From positions 2,660,807 to 2,724,806 of the forward strand of contig NZ_AP018314.1 in NCBI RefSeq assembly GCF_002368075.1: a stretch of DNA of 64,000 bases, in the 5' to 3' direction. The notes under the pieces are model-generated. The model was not told the origin of the DNA. It was given only the letters and a program-made list of their open reading frames with translations, and made no database searches. Below, piece by piece: positions 43,984-53,492 of the stretch (positions are counted from its first letter, which is position 1; every line of letters begins with the position of its first letter). The translations under genes and the position numbers were made by a program. The stretch comes from Sphaerospermopsis kisseleviana NIES-73. GTDB lineage: Bacteria; Cyanobacteriota; Cyanobacteriia; Cyanobacteriales; Nostocaceae.

Positions 43984-44298
43984 CTACTTTACAGAAACAG
44001 CATCAACATCAACCGTATTATCTACAGTATTATCTGTAGATGTAGACTCATTGACGCTAGATTCCACATCACCTTTACGAGCTTTCCAACCGTCAATTAC
44101 CAATCCAGAAACTTCTGAAACCAGCAATGTTAACAAAACCAGGTCATCAATTTGACCAACAACAGGGATAAAATCAGGAGCAATATCAATAGGACTAACA
44201 AGATAAGCTATTGTACCGATAATTACCCACCAACGATATTTAGGGTTACGCAGTACATTGCGATACCAAGTGTAAAGCGATTGAATAGAGAAGCTCAT
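43984..44298 (-). CDS. DUF1232 (YkvA-like) membrane protein
   Basis: About 104 residues from the ATG at 44298, which has GAGG eight bases upstream; a longer frame to 44322 lacks a good start. The core WVIIGTIAYLVSPIDIAPDF IPVVGQIDDLVLLTLLVSEV is the DUF1232 signature (SPIDxxPDFIP, GxxDD), with two hydrophobic segments. The C-terminal tail is Ser/Thr/Asp-rich and probably disordered. Function unknown. Confidence 0.88.
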   Translation of the reverse strand: MSFSIQSLYTWYRNVLRNPKYRWWVIIGTIAYLVSPIDIAPDFIPVVGQIDDLVLLTLLVSEVSGLVIDGWKARKGDVESSVNESTSTDNTVDNTVDVDAVSVK

Positions 44299-44421
44299 AT
44301 TTTTAACCTCTAGTACCTGCAATTAACTTCTATTTTGGCAAATTATCTTCTAAACTCCCGGTAGGAATAACCGCCCTTTGGAGTATAGAAGATGGGTAAT
44401 AGTCATGCTTTGTTAACTACT

Positions 44422-44630
44422 TAGGGTTTGCTGAAAAAGTCTTGTCGTGGAGACAGGGAACTCTTAACAGGGAACAGTTTCAAGAGTTCGATGGGAGCGA
44501 TTTTTCCTTTGTGTAGAAATTAAATGCAAGGTTTTTGAGTTCCCACCTCGTAAAGTCTTGCACTTTTTTAACTTCCAGCAGGCTAAGACCCTTTACTTGT
44601 AATATTTTCACATTTATTCAGCAAGCCCTA
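44422..44630. mobile_element. Non-autonomous IS remnant with TAGGG(T/C)TTGCTGAA ends
   Basis: Left end TAGGGTTTGCTGAAAAAGTC (44422-44441); right end TTTATTCAGCAAGCCCTA (44613-44630), the complement of the left with three mismatches over 18. About 209 bp without ORF. A larger relative lies at 62236-62642 and a solo end at 5422-5439. It overlaps the 3' end of tnpA. Confidence 0.75.
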
Positions 44631-45046
44631 TTTGGTTGTTTTTGGTTTTGGACATATTGCTTGACGGTTTCCAGGGAAGCACCGCCAACAGATATAACGC
44701 AATAAGCATCTGTCCAAAAACTAGGATCTTCTTTTTTCCAATAAAACTGTTTTAGATATTCCTGAAATTCGCTTCTAATAATTCTGCTAGATGCAGATTT
44801 TAGCGAACTAACAAATTGAGAAATATTGTTGTCTGGGTGTAAGTCTACCAATAGATGAACATGATTTTCTTCTCCACTAAATTCGAGTAATTTACTCTTT
44901 CGCTTAGAGCATACACGGTCAAGAACTTCTTGTAGCTTACCTAATATTGCTTGATTGATAACATCCTTATGATATTTGGTTACTAGCACTATATGTAACT
45001 GAATGTTGTAAACAGCATGAGAAGCCCTGTTTAGGGTAGTTTCCAT
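44618..45046 (-). CDS. tnpA: IS200/IS605-family transposase TnpA (Y1)
   Basis: A 142-residue HUH single-strand transposase: HIVLVTKYHKDVINQAILGK, the HxH motif in GEENHVHLLVDLHP, PSFWTDAYCVISVGG and the catalytic Tyr in VKQYVQNQ. It transposes single-stranded DNA between subterminal hairpins. The last codons (KQPNRAC) run into the right end of the IS remnant at 44613-44630, so the natural C-terminus may have been altered. Divergent from tnpB, as in many IS605-type elements. Confidence 0.93.
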   Translation of the reverse strand: METTLNRASHAVYNIQLHIVLVTKYHKDVINQAILGKLQEVLDRVCSKRKSKLLEFSGEENHVHLLVDLHPDNNISQFVSSLKSASSRIIRSEFQEYLKQFYWKKEDPSFWTDAYCVISVGGASLETVKQYVQNQKQPNRAC

Positions 45047-45110
45047 ATTGACAACCGATTATAGAGTGACTATAATTAACAATACATCAAAACCAAAGAG
45101 GTGATAAATA

Positions 45111-45794
45111 GTGGCATTGCGTAGAGCAACATTTAGACTATATCCAACCCAGAAAATAAATGAAACATTGCTCTACCACCGCAGACTCCACAAGGATCTG
45201 TATAATGTTGCTGTTTATCACCGCAAAACCGAATATCAAAAGTTTGGTAAATCGGTTAAATATCTAGATCAACAAAATTGTCTACCAGAGTTCAAGGAGC
45301 AGTGGACAGAATATAAACATATCAATTCCCAAGCATTACAAGCAACACTAAAAAGAGTTGACTTTGCATTCAACAGATTTTTGGTGGGTTTAGCAAAATA
45401 CCCCAAACTAAGATCAATTAGACATTATTCTGGTTGGACATATCCATCTGGTACAGGATGGAAAGTACACTCAATTGGCGATAACGGTTATTTGGAATTA
45501 GCTAAAATAGGTCAAATTCAAATGCGTGGTAAAGCTAGGTTATGGGGAAATCCTAAAACCTGTGATATTGTTTACCGCAAGGGTAAATGGTATGCCTCTA
45601 TCGCATTAGAAGTTGATGATGAAATACTCAAAAATAGTCGTCAAACCAATACCGGGACAATAGCAATTGATTTAGGTTGTACAGATACAATTGCTTGGAC
45701 TAATGGTGACAAAGATGGACTAATTGAAGCACCGAGATTTTTGAGTAAACAGAATAGTAATGGAGAGAGGAAACCTACAAAGTGGATATTTTAG
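45111..45794 (+). pseudogene. tnpB: TnpB RNA-guided nuclease, C-terminally truncated
   Basis: Reads as 227 residues beginning MALRRATFRLYPTQKINETL, then SQALQATLKRVDFAFNRFL and the RuvC-I motif GTIAIDLGCTDTIAWTNGDK. Full TnpB is about 400 residues; the RuvC-II Glu, the zinc finger and the RuvC-III Asp are missing, so it should be inactive. The truncated frame ends inside the start of exbB (13-bp overlap). The right end of the element, where the guide (omega) RNA would be encoded, is also gone here. Confidence 0.9.
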
Positions 45795-46579
45795 ATTTGT
45801 TTAACAAGGGCGGTCCAGCGATGTGGCCTTTGCTGGTGCTGTCAGTCCTATCTTTGAGTGTGATTTTTGAGCGTCTTTGGTTCTGGTTGCGGATCTTGAC
45901 CCAGGAAAAAGAAATTGTAGAGCGCGTTTTAGATGCTGCTACCGATAATTGGGAAATAGCTACGGAAATCGCCCAAAAAGCCATTGATCAGCCCATAGGA
46001 CGTTTTCTCTATGCACCCCTACGCTTACAAAAAAGTGATGCGGAAACCTTCCGACTAGCGTTAGAGTCCACAGCAGCAGAAGAAGTAGCAGGGATGCGGA
46101 GAGGAGAAAAACTCTTGGAATCTGTGATTGCTCTCTCCCCACTGTTAGGATTATTGGGTACGGTTTTAGGTTTGATTCAGTCCTTGCGAGCAATTAGAAT
46201 AGGTGACTTGGGTACTGAATCTACAGCTGGCGTAACTACAGGGATTGGCGAATCTTTGATTAGTACGGCCGCTGGGTTAATAGTTGCGATCGTCACTTTG
46301 GTATTTTATCGCCTGTTTCAAGGTTTTGTTGTTAACCAAGTTAAAGTTTTTAATAAAGCTGGCAATGATTTAGAGTTGCTTTACCGTCAGTCTCCACCAG
46401 ATCCCAACAAAAGTACATTAGGAATAGTACGGGAACCCACACAGGAACGTTTTACTTCACCCCGTAAGCGACGCAAAAATAATTCTACTCCAACCCCAGA
46501 ACCAGCTTCAGATACAACAGATAAAACAGACCAAAATCCCTTTCCTGACTCCCCACCAGAGCTAGAAAATGAAAGTTAA
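45782..46579 (+). CDS. exbB: MotA/TolQ/ExbB proton-channel family protein
   Basis: A 265-residue inner-membrane protein that, with ExbD, energises TonB-dependent or Tol-Pal-type transport. It shows three hydrophobic segments ([19 protein letters not shown] near the N-terminus; [42 protein letters not shown]) and the conserved [14 protein letters not shown]. The C-terminal 55 residues are polar and unusual ([20 protein letters not shown]). The GTG start at 45782 has a GAGAGG site upstream. The truncated tnpB ends inside its first codons. Confidence 0.92.
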   Translation: MDILDLFNKGGPAMWPLLVLSVLSLSVIFERLWFWLRILTQEKEIVERVLDAATDNWEIATEIAQKAIDQPIGRFLYAPLRLQKSDAETFRLALESTAAEEVAGMRRGEKLLESVIALSPLLGLLGTVLGLIQSLRAIRIGDLGTESTAGVTTGIGESLISTAAGLIVAIVTLVFYRLFQGFVVNQVKVFNKAGNDLELLYRQSPPDPNKSTLGIVREPTQERFTSPRKRRKNNSTPTPEPASDTTDKTDQNPFPDSPPELENES

Positions 46580-47231
46580 CTTACATACTCCCATCGAAGA
46601 AGTTCAAATTCAAATCATTCCTTTAATTGATGTTGTTTTTTGTATCCTGACTTTCTTTTTGTTAGCAGCTTTGCAATTTACCAGACAACAGGCAATTAAT
46701 GTGGATTTACCCAAAGCCAGCACAGGTACTACTTCCTCTGCTAGTTCACAGCTACGAAGTGACATTTTACCTGTAACTATTGATGCTGTTGGTCAAATTT
46801 ACATTGAAAAAGAAGCTGTGAGACGGGAAGAGTTGCAAGCACGATTAAAGCAGTATATCCAAACAAATCCTAATGGTATTTTGTTGCTGAATGCCTCTCG
46901 TACAGCAACTTATAATGATGTGATTCAAACATTAGATTTGCTCCGACAAGTGGGAGGTAATCGTGTTTCTTTGGGAATTATTCCTGGAGCATCTCAACCA
47001 CTGACTAATTCACCAAACTTTTCTACTACCCCGGTTGTACCAATACCTAATACTGTACCAATACCGGGAACTGACCCCCAAAATAATTTTAACCCTTCTC
47101 TACCCTCTGCACCCAATCCATTTCCAGCACCAGCGCAAGGGATTAATCCGGGAATTTCGCCCATAGTTCCCAACAACACCACACCCCAAGTACCTGTACC
47201 GCAAAATAGCGATTCTGCACCACAAAGGTGA
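46569..47231 (+). CDS. exbD: ExbD/TolR-family protein with long Pro-rich tail
   Basis: A 220-residue protein, overlapping exbB by 11 bp. One N-terminal transmembrane helix ([20 protein letters not shown]) contains the essential Asp22 (LIDVVFC), and the periplasmic domain carries [34 protein letters not shown] and [10 protein letters not shown]. The family is usually about 140 residues; here a tail of about 75 residues is rich in Pro, Asn and Ser ([20 protein letters not shown]). The extra tail may reach toward the peptidoglycan. Confidence 0.9.
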   Translation: MKVNLHTPIEEVQIQIIPLIDVVFCILTFFLLAALQFTRQQAINVDLPKASTGTTSSASSQLRSDILPVTIDAVGQIYIEKEAVRREELQARLKQYIQTNPNGILLLNASRTATYNDVIQTLDLLRQVGGNRVSLGIIPGASQPLTNSPNFSTTPVVPIPNTVPIPGTDPQNNFNPSLPSAPNPFPAPAQGINPGISPIVPNNTTPQVPVPQNSDSAPQR

Positions 47232-47620
47232 CACAATTTTAATCAGATTTTCTCAGTCTAAATTCCCTCAAACCCGGTTGCATAATATGGGCTAGGGGGA
47301 ATTTTATTTTTAGCAATATCAAGAAATATTAGATAAACCTAAAGATATTTAAAATAAATCACTGTAGAGAAAAAACCTCTGCTAATTTATAAATAATTGG
47401 TTAAGCTACAAAGATTTTCCCATCAATAGACCAAGTATTTTATCGCGTAAATTCCGCTATCAGCACTCAGTGGGCGATTAGAAATCGCGGCTACATAGGC
47501 AAAACTCACCGTGGTGGATTTGGTTTGTGTAGTAGCGAATTATATTCGCCGATAGGGAAGCTTTTAAAACATTCTCTGACTTGATCGCCAATCACCATTT
47601 ACGTTTCAAGGGTTGCGGCA
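47232..47620. other. Intergenic region, no feature seen
   Basis: About 390 bp without ORF, tandem repeat or obvious hairpin. It should contain the promoter of the following gene. Confidence 0.5.
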
Positions 47621-47983
47621 ATGAATATTACGACTCTGTTAATTGTTTGGATAGTCACGTCTATCAGTTTGTGGATTATTAGTAAGTTGCCTGTGGGTGT
47701 GGAAATTGATTCTCCACAGAAAGCGGTTTTTTCCGCAGCAGTTCTTGGTATTATTACCGCATTAGTTAGACCCATTTTAGGCGTTGTATTTACGATACCA
47801 AATTTAGCCACTTTTGACTTATTATCTGGTATCTTTACATTCATGATTGCTGTTGTTTGTTTTAGTATTGCTGCTTGGTTAGTAGAAGGTTTTCGCTTAC
47901 GTTATGGGATTTGGAGTGCTGTTTTAGGGGCTTTTGCACTCACCATTATTAACAATATAATTTACAAATTACTGGGTGTGTAA
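47621..47983 (+). CDS. Phage-holin-family (four-TM) membrane protein
   Basis: A 120-residue protein with four hydrophobic segments: LLIVWIVTSISLWIISKL, AVFSAAVLGIITALVRPIL, FDLLSGIFTFMIAVVCFSIA and YGIWSAVLGAFALTIINNII. The pattern KLPVGVEIDSPQKAVF-x-AAVLGIITALVRPIL matches the cyanobacterial and actinobacterial four-TM phage-holin family (DUF360-like), whose members are common chromosomal genes. Nearby genes give no hint of function. Confidence 0.85.
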   Translation: MNITTLLIVWIVTSISLWIISKLPVGVEIDSPQKAVFSAAVLGIITALVRPILGVVFTIPNLATFDLLSGIFTFMIAVVCFSIAAWLVEGFRLRYGIWSAVLGAFALTIINNIIYKLLGV

Positions 47984-47992
47984 ATAGTTCAT

Positions 47993-48026
47993 GATTCGTA
48001 ATTCGTAATTCGTAATTCGTAATTCT
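47993..48026 (+). repeat. Heptamer STRR (AATTCGT)
   Basis: Four copies of AATTCGT and a degenerate fifth (47998-48026). A related inverted tract (AATTACGAATTACGAATCA) appears near 48261-48290. Confidence 0.75.
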
Positions 48027-48290
48027 TAATTGTCAGCATTCAGCTATTGGCTTTCAGTAGTCAGATTTTTAATGCTTACAGAAAAATCACTATTTGATAA
48101 TTAACAAATTTATCAAATATTCTGATATTCTGACTCCTGACCCCTAAGTTCTGAATTCTTACTTGTAATTAGAATTGACAGCTTTGTACATTTTTCTCGT
48201 TGTCAATTAGGTTGCTTGGCATAAATAATCAATAATTTAATTTGATGCTCTGCAACTTTTAATTACGAATTACGAATCACGAATTACAGA

Positions 48291-48995
48291 TTATTCGTTA
48301 CTGGGAGGAGCTACCGGAGCAGTGGATTTTTGCTGACGTTGATCGCGTTTTTTCCGATCTGCAGCCAGCATATCTGCCATTACTATCAGTGCTTGTGCCA
48401 TCTTATCGAGATTAGAACGATATAGCTCTAAATCCTTGGTAATTTTATCTTCAGATAGGTGTAAACCTAGAGCGATCGCTTTTAGCCCCTCATTACGTTG
48501 CTGGTCATCTTTGACAAATTCAGCATCTGCCAATTCCAATAATGAAAATAAACCAATGGCAAACAAGCGGCTGTATTTAAAATGAGGATTTTGAGCAATA
48601 GCTTGTAGTTGTGCTTGCAAATCGACATCTTGATAGAATTGAGTGGTTTGGCTCAACCAAGCAATTAAATCCTTAACTGGCAAACTATGTGCTACAGCTT
48701 GCAATCTAGCTGCATCTTGTCGATACCGTTGGGGATCTTGCTCTACAGCCTGAATCATGGCTTTAAAAATAGATGCTAAGTCCTGTTCCGGTTGATAGCC
48801 TTGCATGAAGCGGTCAAAAGTGGTGACAACCCCCAAGGCATAAATTGGATTGTAGCTAAAATCAACATTTACTGACAGCAGATGCATTTCCACCATCAAC
48901 TCTTCCACTACCCGACGGTAAATAGTGTTGATGGGACGGGTATGAAGATTATAGAAAGTTCGCTTTGTATCAGAGACGGTACGGACGTTATTCAC
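48291..48995 (-). CDS. thf1: Photosystem II biogenesis protein Psb29 / Thf1
   Basis: A 234-residue thylakoid-associated protein needed for photosystem II biogenesis and repair and, in plants, thylakoid formation. Family hallmarks are the N-terminus MNNVRTVSDTKRTFYNLHTR PINTIYRRVVEELMVEMHLL, then NVDFSYNPIYALGVVTTFDR FMQGY and FKYSRLFAIGLFSLLELAD. The coiled C-terminus DKMAQALIVMADMLAADRKK is followed by a Pro/Ser tail. The start is GTG. It probably works with the D1 genes at 6.6-9.2 kb but is unlinked. Confidence 0.96.
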   Translation of the reverse strand: MNNVRTVSDTKRTFYNLHTRPINTIYRRVVEELMVEMHLLSVNVDFSYNPIYALGVVTTFDRFMQGYQPEQDLASIFKAMIQAVEQDPQRYRQDAARLQAVAHSLPVKDLIAWLSQTTQFYQDVDLQAQLQAIAQNPHFKYSRLFAIGLFSLLELADAEFVKDDQQRNEGLKAIALGLHLSEDKITKDLELYRSNLDKMAQALIVMADMLAADRKKRDQRQQKSTAPVAPPSNE

Positions 48996-49130
48996 AAAGA
49001 AAATGTTAAGGGCGACGTATTTTTATTTTCTCGTTTAAAGGCTACTTTGCCAAGTTATGCAAGATATGAGGTTAACAGCTAGTTTCGCAAAAATTCTCTT
49101 TTTCCCCTTCTGACTCCTGACTCCTGACTC

Positions 49131-49505
49131 CTATTCGTTCTTGACCAAGTTGAGGAATAATCTTTCCAAAGCTTCTGCTTCAGTTTCAAAAATTTCAAAG
49201 ACTGTATCCATCATTGTCACCTCAAAGACAAGTTTGGCCTCTGGATGGATATTGCAGATCAGGAAACTACCCTTCGCTTTATCAGCATCACGCATTCCCG
49301 CCACTAAGGAAGTAAGACCAGAACTATCAATAAAATTTACCTGCTCCAGATTGACAACTACATGACGACTGAGTTTAGAAATACACTCTTGTAACTTCAG
49401 GCGAAATTGCCAAGCAGTAGTGATGTCTAAACGATGATCAGTTGGTTTCAAGACAATTACAGTATTCCCGTCTAGGTTTGTATAGGTTTTTTGGTCTATA
49501 TTCAC
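49131..49505 (-). CDS. STAS-domain protein (anti-sigma factor antagonist type)
   Basis: A 124-residue protein with the STAS core HRLDITTAWQFRLKLQECIS, VVVNLEQVNFIDSSGLTSLV AGMRDADKAKGSFLICNIHP EAKLVFEVTMMDTVFEIFET. The phosphorylatable Ser is in DSSGL. Starts with GTG. No partner kinase or phosphatase gene is adjacent; it may act with an Rsb-like anti-sigma kinase elsewhere. Confidence 0.9.
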   Translation of the reverse strand: MNIDQKTYTNLDGNTVIVLKPTDHRLDITTAWQFRLKLQECISKLSRHVVVNLEQVNFIDSSGLTSLVAGMRDADKAKGSFLICNIHPEAKLVFEVTMMDTVFEIFETEAEALERLFLNLVKNE

Positions 49506-50040
49506 TGTTGTCTCCGTGATATTGTCCTGAAAATAAACTACTTTTTCACTTTTTTATATAGACTTCATAAATTGGTGATTGTTTAAATTTCACCATCAAC
49601 CGTATATTTTCCAGAATCCTCAATCAGCTAATTAAATCAAATATTACAGGATTCTCTCTGTTTGATCTTGAACATGAGCCGGCTATAACTACAAACTGAG
49701 AATTTTGACTCAATGCCTATATTGTAGTAGTTTAACTAACTGCAACAGTGGTAAGTATCTGGATTCACTAAATTTCCCATTAATCTATTGAGGCTGGGTT
49801 TGGGGAATTTTCGGTTTCTTGGTGAATGGAAAGCAGAGTTCTCTAGAGATAAAAGTGTATCTTTCTCAGACAAAAGCGACTATTTGCCTAAATATCCTTT
49901 ACTAAAACCAGATCACAAATATCTTCTTTCATCCTATTTCCTCAAACCAGCCCAAACCCTTGATTGTTCATCGACCAGCCCCAGTCCTGTCTCCTGGATC
50001 TAGATAAATGTGTGGAATTTTACTGTGTTACCAACACTTG
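49506..50040. other. Intergenic region, no convincing gene
   Basis: About 535 bp of AT-rich sequence. A 71-codon plus-strand frame (49788-50003) starts at TTG, has no recognisable motif and is probably chance. No clear hairpin terminator for the flanking genes was found. Confidence 0.5.
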
Positions 50041-51087
50041 TTACTGTTGATTTAGTTTCCAGTTTATCCAATCTTGTGGTTTCAGAAAAGTTTCATAAAG
50101 TTCAGCTTCGGGAGAATTGGGTTCTGGTTGGTAGCCATATTCCCAACGAACTAGAGGTGGTAAAGACATGAGAATTGATTCTGTGCGTCCATTGGTTTGC
50201 AGACCAAAAATTGTGCCTCGGTCATAAACCAAGTTAAATTCTACATATCTTCCCCGACGGTATAGCTGGAAATTCCGTTGGCGATCGCCATATTCCATGC
50301 CATTTCTTTTCTTGACAATTGGCACGTAAGCTGGTAAAAAAGCTCTACCACAATCTTGCACCAAAGAAAATAACTGTTCCCAAGTGCGTGGAGGTAATGC
50401 TCCCACCTGATTACTATAATTTGCGGCTTCTCCTTTGGGATCAGGTCCGCGATAAATAGCACCTTGACCATCTTGGTAATCTAAAAACAGACCGCCAACA
50501 CCTCTAGTTTCCCCTCGATGTTTGAGATAGAAATATTCGTCACACCAGCGTTTAAACACAGGGTAATATTCTGGGTGATGTTGATCGCAAGCTTGTTTCA
50601 AAGTTTGATGGAAATGAGCCGCATCTTCAGCAAAGGGGTAATAAGGTGTTAAATCCGCACCACCACCAAACCACCAAACTGGACCTGCTTCAAAATAACG
50701 GTAATTTAAATGAACTGTAGGTACATAAGGATTACGAGGGTGTAACACCAAAGAAGTACCAGTAGCATAGAATCCGTGTCCTGTTGCTTCTGGGCGCTGG
50801 GCTAAAATTGACGGGGGGAGATGGGAACCCCAAACTTCAGAAAAATTTACACCAGCTTGTTCAAAAATAGCGCCATCACGCAAGACACGCGATCGCCCAC
50901 CACCCCCTTCTGGACGTTCCCAACTGTCTTCCATAAACTTACCAACACCATCCAGTGCTTCTAACTCGTTGGTGATTTCGTCCTGTAACTGTTTCATAAA
51001 CTGACTAACTCTGGACTGAGCGTCAGGTGCTGGCAGAAACTTAGATGATTCTGTCGTAAGAGTGGGGGTTTGCGAGTTTGTCAACAT
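50041..51087 (-). CDS. hemF: Coproporphyrinogen III oxidase, oxygen-dependent
   Basis: A 348-residue cytosolic enzyme that decarboxylates coproporphyrinogen III to protoporphyrinogen IX with O2. Signatures are [86 protein letters not shown] and [15 protein letters not shown]. Of full length, with the usual cyanobacterial N-terminus. It is the next heme-pathway step after the hemE product, but 30 kb away. HIP1 sites lie within it. Confidence 0.98.
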   Translation of the reverse strand: MLTNSQTPTLTTESSKFLPAPDAQSRVSQFMKQLQDEITNELEALDGVGKFMEDSWERPEGGGGRSRVLRDGAIFEQAGVNFSEVWGSHLPPSILAQRPEATGHGFYATGTSLVLHPRNPYVPTVHLNYRYFEAGPVWWFGGGADLTPYYPFAEDAAHFHQTLKQACDQHHPEYYPVFKRWCDEYFYLKHRGETRGVGGLFLDYQDGQGAIYRGPDPKGEAANYSNQVGALPPRTWEQLFSLVQDCGRAFLPAYVPIVKKRNGMEYGDRQRNFQLYRRGRYVEFNLVYDRGTIFGLQTNGRTESILMSLPPLVRWEYGYQPEPNSPEAELYETFLKPQDWINWKLNQQ

Positions 51088-51566
51088 AGATTCCCGAACC
51101 TAAAATTACAATTTTTGTGCAAGCTACAAATTTCCATTTTAAAAATTTCTGGACAATTAGAGCCAAAAACCTGGCGCAATTTGCCAAAACTGCTTTTTCT
51201 GATGAGTGGTCAAAACCAATAGATTATCTTGACCATGCCAATTTTAGATTTTGGATTTTGGATTTTGGATTTTGGATGATTTTTTACTTCCAGCCCCGCC
51301 CTCAATCTCAAATCTCCAAACTGCGTCCCCTTGTCGGCGCAGTCAATCTAAAATACTCGCTGCGCTGCGTACGCTTCGCTAACGCAAATCTAAAATCCAA
51401 AATTGATTGACTAAAGCTATTTTCCATCAAATGCGTATAGGCTTGTAGATTTATTAAGTTTCTTTGCAATAATTATGGAGATATTTCTGTTATGAACACC
51501 AGAACCTAGAGAATTAGTCCACAAAGCAGCCGATTTTCTGTATGGTATCTGTAGTGAGTAGATAGC
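51088..51566. repeat. Intergenic region with STRR and dispersed repeats
   Basis: About 51242-51276 is a TTTTGGA heptamer tract, and 51348-51385 contains the repeat CTCGCTGCGCTGCGTACGC followed by TTCGCTAACGCA. The rest is unassigned; no gene. Confidence 0.6.
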
Positions 51567-52154
51567 TTGACTCAAATTTTCCCAGATGCCAGAGTCACCA
51601 GACAGATTGTAGCCAGGAGGATTAGGACAGTGCAAGGTTGGTTATCCAAATTCATCCACCGCAAACGTCGTCGATTTTGTGCTTCTCTGGTGCGGACTTA
51701 TCGAGAGATCAGTTCTGCTTCTGTAGATGAACTTTGGTTAAAGGTGGCTGACTTAACAGATGTTTCCTGGCATCCACTCCTCAAAAGCACTAACGTACCA
51801 TTAGGATTAGTACCCAAACCCGGATTAATTTTCCTAGCGGTAACACGCTTTTGGCCAGTTCCCATCCAGATTTTTGTAGAACGGGTAAATCCTAAACAGA
51901 TGTTAAGTATCCGCGTTTTGGCAATTCCTGGGATTGAGGAACGGATCACATACCAAGTAGAGTCAACGGTTTGTGGCAGTTATTTGTCTTATTCTGTAAC
52001 ACTACGTGGCTGGTTATCACCTCTAATTTGGTCTTTGTCCCGTCCCTATGTAGATCGAGTAGCACGGTCTTTAGTAGAATCTGTAGAAAAAGCAGCACTG
52101 CAAGCAGTTTCCGGCAAGAAAAAATCTCTCGATGACAGTTGTTTTGATTTTTAA
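51567..52154 (+). CDS. SRPBCC-fold (polyketide cyclase/dehydrase-like) protein
   Basis: A 195-residue protein, from a TTG start (no nearby ATG). It shows the START/SRPBCC pattern SVDELWLKVADLTDVSWHPL LKSTNVPLGLVPKPGLIFLA VTRFWPVPIQIFVERVNPKQ MLSIRVLAIPGIEERITYQV, consistent with a ligand-binding helix-grip fold. A basic N-terminus (RRIRTVQGWLSKFIHRKRRR) precedes it. Function unknown. Confidence 0.72.
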   Translation: MTQIFPDARVTRQIVARRIRTVQGWLSKFIHRKRRRFCASLVRTYREISSASVDELWLKVADLTDVSWHPLLKSTNVPLGLVPKPGLIFLAVTRFWPVPIQIFVERVNPKQMLSIRVLAIPGIEERITYQVESTVCGSYLSYSVTLRGWLSPLIWSLSRPYVDRVARSLVESVEKAALQAVSGKKKSLDDSCFDF

Positions 52155-52326
52155 GTGACTGGGGACTGGGGAAGAAGCAGGGGAGCAGGGAGCAGGGAGA
52201 AATTATTTATATTTTCAATCACCAATCACCAGTCACCAATCACTAATGCCCCAAGAAAGTTAAGATTCAAGTAGGAGAACATGAAAATTTTTTAAGCTTT
52301 ATTAAGGCGGCAACGGTACAAACGCT

Positions 52327-53397
52327 ATGTATGATGTCCTCAATTCCCAGTCAGTCCTAGAAGTGTTGCGACCAGTGGAAGATCCAGAACTTCGCAAAAG
52401 TCTGGTAGAACTGAATATGATTCGCAACGTCAAAATTGACGGTGGCAAGGTTAGCTTTACTTTGGTGTTGACTACTCCCGCCTGTCCTTTGCGAGAATTT
52501 ATTGTCGAAGATTGTAAAAAAGCTGTGCAAAAACTGCCTGGTGTAACAGATATCAGCGTAGAAGTAACAGCAGAAACACCCCAACAAAAAAGCCTACCGG
52601 ATCGCACTGGTGTGGCTGGGGTGAAAAATATTATTGCGGTTTCTAGCGGTAAAGGTGGTGTTGGTAAAAGCACAGTTGCCGTAAATGTGGCAGTTGCTTT
52701 GGCACAAACAGGGGCGAAAGTTGGTTTGCTAGATGCTGATATTTACGGACCGAATGACCCGACGATGTTAGGTTTGGCTGATGCAGAAATTACTGTGCGC
52801 TCTACAGAAACTGGGGAAATTCTCGAACCTGCATTTAATCATGGAGTCAAATTAGTATCAATGGGCTTTTTGATTGACCGCGATCAACCAGTTATTTGGC
52901 GTGGTCCAATGCTCAATGGCGTAATTCGTCAATTTTTGTATCAGGTGCAATGGGGAGAAATTGATTATTTAATTGTCGATATGCCTCCGGGAACTGGAGA
53001 TGCTCAGTTAACTTTAACCCAAGCAGTACCAATGGCAGGAGCAGTAATTGTGACTACACCTCAAAATGTCGCATTACTGGATTCTCGCAAGGGTTTGCGG
53101 ATGTTCCAGCAAATGAATGTACCAGTATTAGGGATTGTGGAGAATATGAGTTATTTTATTCCTCCCGATCAACCAGATAAACAATATGACATTTTTGGTT
53201 CTGGTGGAGGTTCAAAAACTGCTGCCGAATTAGATGTACCACTTTTGGGCTGTGTTCCTTTGGAAATTTCTACCAGAGTTGGTGGAGATAGTGGTATACC
53301 CATAGTGGTTTCTGATCCAGATTCAGCTTCTGCTAAAGCTTTAAAAGCGATCGCTCTAGCTATCGCAGGTAAAGTATCAGTTGCTGCTCTGACATAA
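52327..53397 (+). CDS. mrp: Mrp/ApbC-type Fe-S cluster carrier ATPase
   Basis: A 356-residue cytosolic P-loop protein that assembles or delivers Fe-S clusters. It has an N-terminal MIP18-like domain (1-95, with PEDPELRKSLVELNM-type start) and a C-terminal MRP ATPase with the deviant Walker A VSSGKGGVGKSTVAVNVAVA, Walker B-type LLDADIYGPNDPTML and YLIVDMPPGTGDAQLTLTQA. The CxxC pair that binds the cluster in E. coli Mrp (ENMS-x6-CxxC) is replaced here by ENMSYFIPPDQPDKQYDIFG, with no cysteines. Confidence 0.93.
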   Translation: MYDVLNSQSVLEVLRPVEDPELRKSLVELNMIRNVKIDGGKVSFTLVLTTPACPLREFIVEDCKKAVQKLPGVTDISVEVTAETPQQKSLPDRTGVAGVKNIIAVSSGKGGVGKSTVAVNVAVALAQTGAKVGLLDADIYGPNDPTMLGLADAEITVRSTETGEILEPAFNHGVKLVSMGFLIDRDQPVIWRGPMLNGVIRQFLYQVQWGEIDYLIVDMPPGTGDAQLTLTQAVPMAGAVIVTTPQNVALLDSRKGLRMFQQMNVPVLGIVENMSYFIPPDQPDKQYDIFGSGGGSKTAAELDVPLLGCVPLEISTRVGGDSGIPIVVSDPDSASAKALKAIALAIAGKVSVAALT

Positions 53398-53492
53398 GCA
53401 AGAAGGCAGGAGGCAGGATAGAGTTTTTTTCTTCCCAGTCCCCAGTCCCCAGTCCCCAGTCCCCATTTAAAACTCAAGTCGCTCTTCGCACA

